Positions 10,084 through 19,736 of a stretch of DNA of 64,000 nt are shown piece by piece. The notes under the pieces are model-generated. The model was not told where the DNA came from, searched no databases, and was given only the letters and a program-made list of their open reading frames with translations. The stretch lies in the NCBI RefSeq assembly GCF_001039355.2, contig NW_019775686.1, positions 1 through 64,000 of the forward strand, in the 5' to 3' direction. Source of the stretch: Lingula anatina. Lineage: Eukaryota > Brachiopoda > Lingulata > Lingulida > Lingulidae. Each line of letters starts with the position of its first letter. The first letter of the stretch is position 1. The position numbers and the translations under genes are program-made.

Positions 10084-12928
10084 CCAGTAAAGCCTCGGTC
10101 ACAACCGGACGCACGAATTTCAGGATCTAATGCCAGCTAGGAAAAACATAATTCACTATCAAATTCAGTTTATTTTTTTCAGTGTTTTACATATTATTAT
10201 TACACTGTGATAAATATCTAGCAGGTAATAAATGTGCATATTTGATCATTTTGAGAAAATCCAAGATGGCCGTCATTGGCCATAGGAATACTACTGGAAT
10301 TACAACTGCACATCCATGGCTTTTCATCTACTACCAGGGTGAAATTGTGTTTATCAAGTTTTGCCCATCCTTATTAGTCCTATGATATATATCTGGTGGG
10401 TAAATACATGTAGTGTGCATCCTTGGATATTCTGAGAAAATCCAAGATAGCTACAATTTGACATAGGAATACTAATGGGTGGGTTTCAATTGCTGCTAGA
10501 GAGGCATATGGTTCATTATTCAATTACATTACCATGGGCTTGTTTTAAAAATAATTTATGTTTTTCATTCCATTAATTATTACCACTATGATGTAACCCT
10601 GGTCTGTAGCATGTATGTATCTTTGGGTATTCTGAAAAAATTCAAGATGTCTGCCTTTTGTCATAAGAATAGTTGTACACATAATCAAATAATGCCAGAG
10701 ATACACTCAGTACAATTTAAATGCAGTTAACTTTAGATCGTTTTTATCCTATCAATCCTGATGAAAGACTCTGTGTGTGTAGAAAGTGTATTTATCCTTG
10801 AGTACTATTCGGAGAAAACCCAAGATAGCTGCCAGTTGTCAATTAATGGAACAGTTCAGACATTGATTCCAACATGAAATGAAGCCATTTGATGTATAAA
10901 CATGTTGACATCCTTATTAACCTTACTCAGAGTTACTCTATATAAATCTGGTGTGTAGCAAGTGTACATCTTGCGTATTTGAGAAAGTTCAAGATTGCTG
11001 CAATTCACAATAGGAATAGTACAGTCACCTACTGCCAGAGAAACATTGGGTTCAATATAAAATGAATTTTGTTTTTTTGTATTTCCCACATTATTTTTGG
11101 ACTTTGAAATATCTATCTGATGGGTAACAAGTGTGTACCCTTAAGTATTTTGACAAAATGATCAAATATGGACATTAATTACCTAACAGATATGTATCAT
11201 GGGATAATAATAATAATATTAAAAACAGAAAACAACTGAATTTAGCTTCATTTTATATGGAAGCCTATCTCTCGCAGGTATTAACTGAACCCCACCTTCT
11301 ATGGCTAATGGCAGCCATTTTGTATTGTTTTGTTTTCAAAAAGGATACACATAACATTCTCATCACATATATATATTATGTGGATTAAAAATACTCAGAA
11401 ACAAACCTAATTTATCAATTAATATTATATCTCCATGGCAGAAGCCCTATGTGTATTTTAGTATTCCTTTGATATGGCGGCCATCTTGGATTTTTCTCGA
11501 AATGCCTGAGAATAAAAGTTAGTTACTCACCACAAATACATGATTTGTGTAATAAGGCAATCAGAAACAAAGTTAATTAGATAGTGGTCAATGCATCTTC
11601 CTAGTTGGCATTAGTTGAAAACCCTTGTACATGTTCTAGTATTCCTATGCCATACAGTGGCCATCTTGGATTTTTCAAAAAGTCCAAGGACACTCGTTTG
11701 TTATCTGACATATATGCATAATATGGGTAATAAGGATGTGGAAAACATTGAGAAAATACTTTATTTGATAAAAATCAACATAGGTATGTATATATTTCAA
11801 AATTTCACAAATTGGCGGCCATTTTGGATTTTTTTGGCCAAACGGTAAAATACGGCTCTAAATTGATTTAGTATGTCAAAAGGTACCCACATGCAAAATT
11901 TGGTGCTTTTAACCGCCGTGTCACAATTTGGCCATCTTTTTGCCCTAAGCCACCGGACTACTTTATTTATCACAATAGGTGTTATTGGGAGATTATTATT
12001 TCACACATAAGAATATCTGCCTATTTACAGGGCTTACTTAATAATAGAAAAATGTTGGCTCATATCAAAATAATTTTTAAAATTTTAAATGTTACCTTCT
12101 ACAATGTTTGGGATATCAAGGCGTGGCAGCTTCACAACCCCTGGGTCAACTGCTGCACGCCTCTTCAGCTGCTCTTCTTTTTTCAATTTAATTGCCTCTT
12201 TTCCCTCAGGAAAGGATTCCATGTATTCCTAAAGAAATTGATTCAGAGTTTAAAGTGCTGATATGATGTTGTTAATATAATATGAAAAATTAATCAATAN
12301 GTGTACGTGGCACACACTCACCACTTACGAAGGGAATGCAACGCACGGCAAAAATAGTGCCCTTTGCGTCAGTTTTGCTTCCTGTTCTCCTCTTCTTTAT
12401 TCTTCCTCCTCCCTTTTTTCTACTATGTAAGCTTCTTTCTCTTGCCATTTGGAGACATGTTAGAAACTTAACTGAACAAAAATTTGAAAATTAAAAAATT
12501 GTTGTACACGTTACACAGTCGACGTTCATTGTAAAGACACGAGCGTACACCAGGCGTGGGGGTGACGCACGTGCGACGCATTCCCAGTGTGCTCTCGACT
12601 TTGTTCGTTAGTTGTGAGGGCCTGCGCCTTACTCAACACGCAAAGGGCACTTGCTCCTTCATTGCTTACGACGTGCGTCTTGCACAATGCGCGTCTCTTT
12701 TGCTAACTCCAGGCGAGGGGAACAAGTTACGCTTGCGGCCTCGCTTTTCGCAGGCTATTCGTAGAATCTTTTGGACATGTCCAACATGCTCCGTACGTGC
12801 TTACGGGCTGTCTGTGAACTCGAAATTGCGTAAGAAGGACTTGCGTGAGACGTGAGATTTTGCTCAAAATTTGGACGCAAATAGCCCGTAAGAGCCTGTA
12901 CAGCCGGTTGTGACCGAGGCTTAACTGG
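10084..12928. mobile_element. TIR DNA transposon inserted in an exon (ends at 10,084 and 12,928)
   Basis: The left end at 10,084 and right end at 12,928 are near-perfect inverted repeats of CCAGTTAAGCCTCGGTCAC (25 bp in all, through CAACCGG). They sit exactly where the coding sequence VLFRVN meets KAGAPKLNMW, so the element split one exon of the minus-strand gene. Only 10,084-10,130 and 12,301-12,928 seem to belong to it. The segment between is the misplaced duplicate block ending at the N (12,300). 12,301-12,928 is GC-richer than its surroundings, rich in ACGCACG-type words, and has no credible transposase, so the element is probably non-autonomous. Confidence 0.6.
10130..12299. other. Duplicate block, misplaced copy of 14,340-16,525
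   Basis: Starting at ATGCCAGCTAGG (10,130 and 14,340), the two stretches are nearly identical to 12,299 / 16,525. They cover most of the foldback element and the exon beginning EYMESFPEGKEA (copy at about 12,100-12,232). The copy ends at a single N. Because it sits inside the inserted transposon, between the two halves of one exon, its placement cannot be right for the gene. An assembly error is the simplest explanation. Confidence 0.8.
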
Positions 12929-13061
12929 ATTTACCCTAAACAGGACCTTGACCAGCTAAGCCTGATCATGGGGAGGCAGCGTGTTCTGCCATCCCTTAGG
13001 GAGGGTCACCTGACAAGAAAAAAATAAAGATTTTATATATTTAGCAATTAATATTGTTTTT

Positions 13062-13064
<3 letters not shown>

Positions 13065-13107
<43 letters not shown>
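13065..13107. repeat. (GT)n microsatellite
   Basis: About 20 uninterrupted GT dinucleotides preceded by a T run, in the intron before the VTLPKGW exon. Confidence 0.95.
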
Positions 13108-13109
<2 letters not shown>

Positions 13110-13641
13110 GAAATCTGTGAATGCAAAGCTATGAATTAAAAAATCTTTTCCATATACTTTTCAAAGATAATTTTGTATGCTTATTGACCTCTGTTTCTGT
13201 TTCTATCTGGGATGCCGACGCATGTAAATCCCTCGTGGTGGTGGAAATAGCTGATGCTAAAAATGATGATAATAATAATAATAATTAAAATATATATATA
13301 TCTTTGGCATCAAGGATGACACACATGTATCATTAAAACAAATTAAATAATAAAAGCAGCTCAGCACAGTCTTTAGCATCCTAAACTACCAATTTTCAAT
13401 CCAATTACAGGCAGAATATGTATACACAGTACTGTATCATAAAGATTATAATATTCAAAACAGCTTGCAAGGAGACTGCTTTCTATCAAAATTAAATTAA
13501 TCAGCAATACATACATATTGACTGTGGCTCTGGAATTGCCAGCATTTCCTCATCAGTCACCTCTTGTTCTACAAAATTAAATAATACAAATAAATGAATA
13601 AATATTAACAATATTCAAGTGAAACAATGTTTAAAATCTTT

Positions 13642-15416
13642 AGTCCGGTGGCTTAAGGAAAAAATCGTGACACAGCGGATAAAAGCACCAAATTTGGCAT
13701 GTAGTTGCCTTTTGACATTCTAAATCAAATTAGAGCCGTAGCCCTCTCAAAAAATCCAAAATGGCCGCCAATTTATGGAATTCTATAGAAATATGTACAT
13801 ACCTATGTTGATTTTTATCAAATAAATTATTATTTTCTCAGAGTTTTCCACACCTTTATTACCCATTTTATTCATATATGTCAGATAGCAAACAAGTTCC
13901 CTTGGACTTTTTGAAAAAATCCAAGATGGCTGTCATATGCCATAGAAACAGCCATAGGAATACTAGTGCACAACTAATACCAGCTAGAAAGATACGTTGT
14001 CCACTATCAAATTAAGTTTGTTTCCTAGATTTTTGTTACCCACATAACATGTTTGTGGTGATTAACTACGAGGTGTTCTTGGGCATTTTGGAAAATCCAA
14101 GACGGCTGTCATGTGCCACAGGAATTCTAGTATACGGGGGTATTCAACTAATGGGAACTGCAAAGATTAATTTTCCACTATCAAATTTAGTTTGTTTCTG
14201 AGTGTTTTCCACATCCTTTCCACCAACACAGTATGTATGTGGTGAGTAACTAACATGTATTCTTGGGCATTTTGAGAAAATCTAAGATGGCCGCCATATG
14301 TCATAGGAATACTTCTAGTATTACAAAGGGTTGGAACTAATGCCAGCTAGGAAAAACATAATTCACTATCAAATTCAGTTTATTTTTTTCAGTGTTTTAC
14401 ATATTATTATTATTACACTGTGATAAATATCTAGCAGGTAATAAATGTGCATATTTGATCATTTTGAGAAAATCCAAGGTGGCCGTCATTGGCCATAGGA
14501 ATACTACTGGAATTACAACTGCACATCCATGGCTTTTCATCTACTACCAGGGTGAAATTGTGTTTATCAAGTTTTGCCCATCCTTATTAGTCCTATGATA
14601 TATATATCTGGTGGGTAAATACATGTAGTGTGCATCCTTGGATATTCTGAGAAAATCCAAGATAGCTACAATTTGACATAGGAATACTAATGGGTGGGTT
14701 TCAATTGCTGCTAGAGAGGCATATGGTTCATTATTCAATTACATTACCATGGGCTTGTTTTAAAAATAATTTATGTTTTTCATTCCATTAATTATTACCA
14801 CTATGATGTAAACCTGGTCTGTAGCATGTATGTATCTTTGGGTATTCTGAAAAAATTCAAGATGTCTGCCTTTTGTCATAAGAATAGTTGTACACATAAT
14901 CAAATAATGCCAGAGATACACTCAGTACAATTTAAATGCAGTTAACTTTAGATCGTTTTTATCCTATCAATCCTGATGAAAGACTGTGTGTGTAGAAAGT
15001 GTATGTATCCTTGAGTACCATTCGGAGAAAACCCAAGATAGCTGCCAGTTGTCAATTAATGGAACAGTTCAGACATTGATTCCAACATGAAATGAAGCCA
15101 TTTGATGTATAAACATGTTGACATCCTTATTAACCTTACTCAGAGTTACTCTATATAAATCTGGTGTGTAGCAAGTGTACATCTTGCGTATTTGAGAAAG
15201 TTCAAGATTGCTGCAATTCACAATAGGAATAGTACAGTCACCTACTGCCAGAGAAACATTGGGTTCAATATAAAATGAATTTTGTTTTTTGGTATTTCCC
15301 ACATTATTTTTGGACTTTGAGATATCTATCTGATGGGTAACAAGTGTGTACCCTTAAGTATTTTGACAAAATGATCAAATATGGACATTAATTACCTAAC
15401 AGATATGTATCATGGG

Positions 15417-15450
<34 letters not shown>

Positions 15451-16187
15451 CAGAAAACAACTGAATTTAGCTTCATTTTATATGGAAGCCTATCTCTCGC
15501 AGGTATTAACTGAACCCCACCTTCTATGGCTAATGGCAGCCATTTTGTTTTGTTTTGTTTTCAAAAAGGATACGCATAACATTCTCATCACATATATATA
15601 TTATGTGGATTAAAAATACTCAGAAACAAACCTAATTTATCAATTAATATTATATCTCCATGGCAGAAGCCCTATGTGTATTTTAGTATTCCTTTGTTAT
15701 GGCGGCCATCTTGGATTTTTCTCGAAATGCCTGGGAATAAAAGTTAGTTACTCACCACAAATATATGATTTGTGTAATAAGGCAATCAGAAACAAAGTTA
15801 ATTATATATATAGTGGTCAATGCATCTTCCTAGTTGGCATTAGTTGAAAACCCTTGTACATGTTCTAGTATTCCTATGCCATACAGTGGCCATCTTGGAT
15901 TTTTCAAAAAGTCCAAGGACACTCGTTTGTTATCTGACATATATGCATAATATGGGTAATAAGGATGTGGAAAACATTGAGAAAATACTTTATTTGATAA
16001 AAATCAACATAGGTATGTATATATTTCAAAATTTCACAAATTGGCGGCCATTTTGGATTTTTTGCCCAAACGGTAAATTACGGCTCTAAATTGATTTAGT
16101 ATGTCAAAAGGTACCCACATGCAAAATTTGGTGCTTTTAACCGCCGTGTCACGATTTGGCCATCTTTTTGCCCTAAGCCACCGGACT
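13642..16187. mobile_element. 2.5-kb foldback element built of ~180-bp sub-repeats
   Basis: The ends AGTCCGGTGGCTTA (13,642) and TAAGCCACCGGACT (to 16,187) are inverted repeats, and homology between the ends continues inward for over 100 bp. The interior is an array of related units. The word AAAATCCAAGATGGC or close variants occurs in + orientation at about 13,748, 13,915, 14,091, 14,276, 14,468, 14,652, 14,847, 15,031 and 15,196, and in inverted form (GCCATCTTGGATTTTT) at about 15,538 (degenerate), 15,702, 15,890 and 16,045. Spacing is about 165-195 bp. No coding capacity is seen. It lies in an intron of the decayed gene. I do not recognise the family; it resembles TIR-extended, foldback-like non-autonomous elements. 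Confidence 0.75.
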
Positions 16188-16490
16188 ACTTTATTTATCA
16201 CAATAGGTGTTATTGGGAGATTATTATTTCACACATAAGAATATCTGCCTATTTACAGAGCTTACTTAATAATAGAAAAATGTTGGCTCATATCAAAATA
16301 ATTTTTACAATTTTGAATGTTACCTTCTACAATGTTTGGGATATCAAGGCGTGGCAGCTTCACAACCCCTGGGTCAACTGCTGCACGCCTCTTCAGCTGC
16401 TCTTCTTTTTTCAATTTAATTGCCTCTTTTCCCTCAGGAAAGGATTCCATGTATTCCTAAAGAAATTGATTCAGAGTTTAAAGTGCTGAT

Positions 16491-16758
16491 ATGATGTTGT
16501 TAATATAATATGAAAAATTAATCATTACCATCATATAGAGTTCTAAAATGTTACAGGCCATATACACCTCATTTTCACATAATAAAAATTATACACAATA
16601 TCTCACTAAACATAGCCTCATTATATGATGTTGTTAATATAATATGAAAAATTAATCATTACCATCATATAGAGTTCTAAAATGTTACAGGCCATATACA
16701 CCTCATTTTCACATAATAAAAATTATACACAATATCTCACTAAACATATCCTCATTTA
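16491..16758. repeat. 134-bp direct tandem duplication
   Basis: ATGATGTTGTTAATATAATA... recurs at 16,491 and 16,625 with almost no differences over the unit (offset 134 bp). It lies just upstream of the MESFPEGKEA exon, in the first intron. High identity means a recent duplication or an assembly artefact. Confidence 0.85.
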
Positions 16759-16804
16759 AATCAATCAAAGACAAATAAACAAATGCAAAAAAAAATTCAA
16801 TTTT

Positions 16805-17450
16805 CAGAACAGAGGAGCTCAAATATAACAAACATGCACAAGCCATTTACTAAATAGAATTTGAAAATTTTAAATCAATAACATAAGGAAAGAGATGTAC
16901 TACATATGGGCCTATAGTTCACCCCCCTCCAAATTATCATTATAATAAATTTGATAAAGTTTCGAAAACTGGGGTGGAAAACCTGCAGCCCAGAGAAGCT
17001 GAAATATAACTTAACATGCACAAGCCATTTACAAAATAGAATTTGAAAACTTAAAACCAATAACATAAGGAAACAGATGTACTACATATGGGCCTATAGT
17101 TCACACCCCCCCCCCCCCTCCAAATTATCATTATAATTAATTTGATAAAGTTTCGAAAACTGGGGTGGAAAACCTGCAGCCCAGAGAAGCTCAAATATAA
17201 CTAAATACATGTATGCACAAGCCATTCACTTAATAGCCCAGCAGGCACACAACGTTGATTCAACGTTGAATCAACGTTGAATTTATGTTGAGACGTTGAT
17301 AAACGTTGAATCAACGTTGTGTGCCTGCTGGGAGAATTGGAAAATTTTAACTCAATAACATGAGGAAAGAGATCTACTACATACAGCTCACTCCCCCCCC
17401 CCACCCCAAATTATCATTATTATTAATTTGATTTTTTCAAAAACATGCTG
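16805..17450. repeat. Three tandem ~180-bp units
   Basis: Each unit has AAATATAAC...CATGCACAAGCCATT, then an AATAGAATT...AAAATT block, AATAACAT(A/G)AGGAAA, ATCT(or GATGT)ACTACATA and a poly-C run followed by CCAAATTATCATTAT. Units begin near 16,805, 16,995 and 17,190. The third contains a MITE. The poly-C lengths differ (6, about 12, about 10). It is located in the first intron of the decayed gene. Confidence 0.8.
17237..17332. mobile_element. 96-bp MITE with perfect 33-bp terminal inverted repeats
   Basis: Starts CCCAGCAGGCACACAACGTT and ends with its exact reverse complement; the arms match for 33 bp. The interior is made of AACGTTGA-type words. It interrupts the third ~180-bp unit. The two intact units read AATAGAATT, and here AATAG is followed by the element and then AGAATT, giving a 2-bp AG target duplication. 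I recall CCCAGCAGGCAC ends from many marine animal genomes, but the superfamily is not certain. Confidence 0.9.
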
Positions 17451-18139
17451 TATAGAGTAGCTATAACTAAACATGCACAAGCCATTCACTTAATAGAATT
17501 CAAAAAATAAAAAGTAATAACAAATAGGAAATAATAAACAAAATAAAAAATAGTAAAAAAATTACAACACTCACTGTCAATCTGAACTGAGTGAGGTGAA
17601 TATAGTAAGGGGGTAATTTAACAAGGGAACATCACACTAAATGGATGTTTAAAAAAATGATATTCTACTTTCACTTGACCAGTGTTAATATGGATATCAG
17701 TAAATATTGGTATTGTTGATACCCCCCTCCCCCCGCTTTTAGGCTACCGTAACCGTAAACAGCACAAGTGCAAATGATTTTAATAATATCTCCTTTCGAT
17801 GTACGCATGTACCTATGTGAAAATACATATATTCTATTTTTTCTATCCTTACCTTCTGCATATCGCAGTACATAAACACGCACGCACACACTACCCTAAG
17901 CTGTCAGAGGGAGTCCCCCCTCCCGAAAGCCCCTGCCCACTCTAAAAATCGCCGTAACTTTTGATATTCGCTTGTTTACGCAATTTTCGAGTACGAATCG
18001 CAATGTTACCTAATTTTTCTATCGAATGAGATCGACTTACCTTGAGATCGTCCTCTTGTTTAACTGCACGGCCCGCCAAAAGTTGCGAAGCGAGAAAAAG
18101 CGTCCACCATTACCATAGTCGGGCTGTGTCATGACGGGA

Positions 18140-18270
18140 AACGAGGTCGAGGCCGGTTGTCAGAATTGGAACGTAGGGGGCACCTGATTGGTCAATCAGC
18201 GAAGAGACGTGATTGGCCGAGAGGGGTTCCAATTTGGCTCCGATTTGCTTGGCCAATAAGAGCACATGAA
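18140..18270 (-). promoter_or_regulatory. Probable promoter of the decayed gene (clustered CCAAT boxes)
   Basis: Within about 130 bp upstream of the leader exon there are several ATTGG/CCAAT motifs (GATTGGTCAATCAG near 18,187, GATTGGCC near 18,212, GGCCAATAAG near 18,250). They lie in a locally GC-richer stretch next to a leader exon with a strong GTAAGT donor. No TATA box is evident. NF-Y-type promoter architecture is inference. Confidence 0.4.
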
Positions 18271-18359
18271 AAACTTTTGCCGGAAAAGTATTTTAAATGC
18301 CGTTCTTGTTCACCCATAATTTCCAACTCATGAAAGCTGAATAATAACCCTTGACTGCA

Positions 18360-19735
18360 TTGGATGACCGACTTTCAGAAAAAAAAAACAGCAAACAATG
18401 TCATTTTACAAGCCAAGTTGTCAGGAAGCTCATAAATGTCGTCCTAATCAGCCAGGGGCACAAACTAATCACCCACACAAACTAATCACCCCAATGAACA
18501 GTAAATGCATCAGTGCCCGTTGCACCTGGAGTCCAATATTTAGAATAAGAAATGATAATTTACTGTTATGATCGGAGGCAAAAAAAATCAATCTCACACG
18601 GAACCCAGACTGATTCTAAATAATTAAAAATACAATCGGCCACCGCACAATCATCATAGTCTACTAATCTGATCTGCACATAAATTTTCACTACGTGGAA
18701 TCCATTCAGCGTATAGTTACGCCATTTGCCAAACACAATTCAAAAATACTAAGCGCAGTGTCTTGCAGAGTACAACTCGTACTACCCCTTTAATTAATAT
18801 TGACAACCAATTGTTGGCAGAATACCATTTAATAGATTTGCCCTGAAGGAATGGAAAAAAGGACGAAAAAACTTTTTACGGCTACAAGCTCTTCCCGTGT
18901 TGAACTACAGTTTATTTCATTACTATCCCACATTCCATGCGAAATGGAATTTCCACCATGTAACCACCATAACCAGTGCCACTAGCGTCACTGTAAATGA
19001 CAGAATGTGCAGCTTGATCAGTAATAAAATTTCTCACCAAAATCTTGTATAGGCTACATCAGATTTCCAAAAATCAATTTGTTTCATACTGTCTCTACTA
19101 AAAATAATTTGTTCATTCCAACACTGGACTTCAGTAATATCAAAACTCAGACATTTTGTCATAATATAAACCGTATTGCTAGTAACAAAACACGTAGAAA
19201 TGATCTGACATACTAAACTAGCAACTAAACGGACAGGAACGTCTCTTCTAAACAAAGAACAGATATTTATAATAGTCTGACGAATTTTCAGAAGTCTGTA
19301 ATCAGGAATACATAAAGTGCTTTTCTCTAAATTCATATTATACCCTAAAAATAAAATCTTAACACTATGAGTCCACATTGATTTTTCAACTTTACGAGCA
19401 AACCCGCTATAGATAAGATATTGGTTAATTTCTAAAACAATATTATTATATTCACTGTACTGTGCATGACAACGAGAGCCATCATCCAAATACATGACCA
19501 CTTGTCTGCCCTTTCCTAGGCACTTTTTAACCAGCGGCCTAGTCACTTTAGTAAAAATGTAACATAAGACCAAAAGTCATAACTTTTAATTTTTAAATAA
19601 TTGTAGTATTTCCAAATTTCAAAGAAAAACCTACAAAATAAAATTAATGTGAGACTCAAATATATCAATGTGATGATATGCAAAATGTAAATCAAATTTG
19701 AAATAAAAATCTGTCTTAAATAAAACATAGCAGTA
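18360..19735 (-). mobile_element. DIRS-like retrotransposon: RT C-terminal half and RNase H
   Basis: Minus strand. The frame 19,573-19,034 reads CYIFTKVTRPLVKKCLGKGR, then MYLDDGSRC (YLDD, the RT catalytic motif), typical of DIRS/Ngaro elements. Just upstream, in another frame, is FKFDLHFAYHHIDI (19,70x), another RT core block. Downstream, with frameshifts, are IYSDASGTGYGGYMVE and STREELVAVK (RNase H), then IHAEWIPRSENLCADQISRL, the Ala-Asp-x-x-Ser-Arg block typical of the end of this RNase H. Several frame changes and stops show it is dead. The 5' half of the same element continues at 23,500-25,500, beyond a LINE inserted within the RT domain. Confidence 0.8.
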
Positions 19736-19736
19736 C

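Larger units (their letters stand above)
12929..18125 (-). pseudogene. DUF6729-like transposase-derived gene, N-terminal exons
   Basis: Minus-strand exons in order: a non-coding or leader exon ending at 18,041 (donor AAG|GTAAGT), 16,456-16,324 (MESFPEGKEAIKLKKEEQ, highly charged), 13,568-13,515 (QEVTDEEMLAIPEPQS), 13,256-13,189 (AISTTTRDLHASASQ) and 13,009-12,929 (VTLPKGWQNTLPPHDQ, then TAG at 12,956-12,958, then LVKVLFRVN). Codon phase is continuous across all these junctions, which is the main evidence for the model. The first ATG is at 16,450-16,448. The leader exon is also open in phase just before it but has no ATG after an upstream TAA. The last exon is interrupted at 12,928 by a transposon and resumes at 10,083. 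Confidence 0.65.

Noticed and set aside
10856-11089. Minus-strand frame, repeated at 15,069-15,302
   Set aside because: Lies in the sub-repeats of the foldback element; no domain, appears twice only because of the duplicated block.
12556-12855. 99-codon plus-strand frame
   Set aside because: Inside the GC-richer part of the inserted DNA transposon; composition-driven, no similarity to a transposase that I can see.
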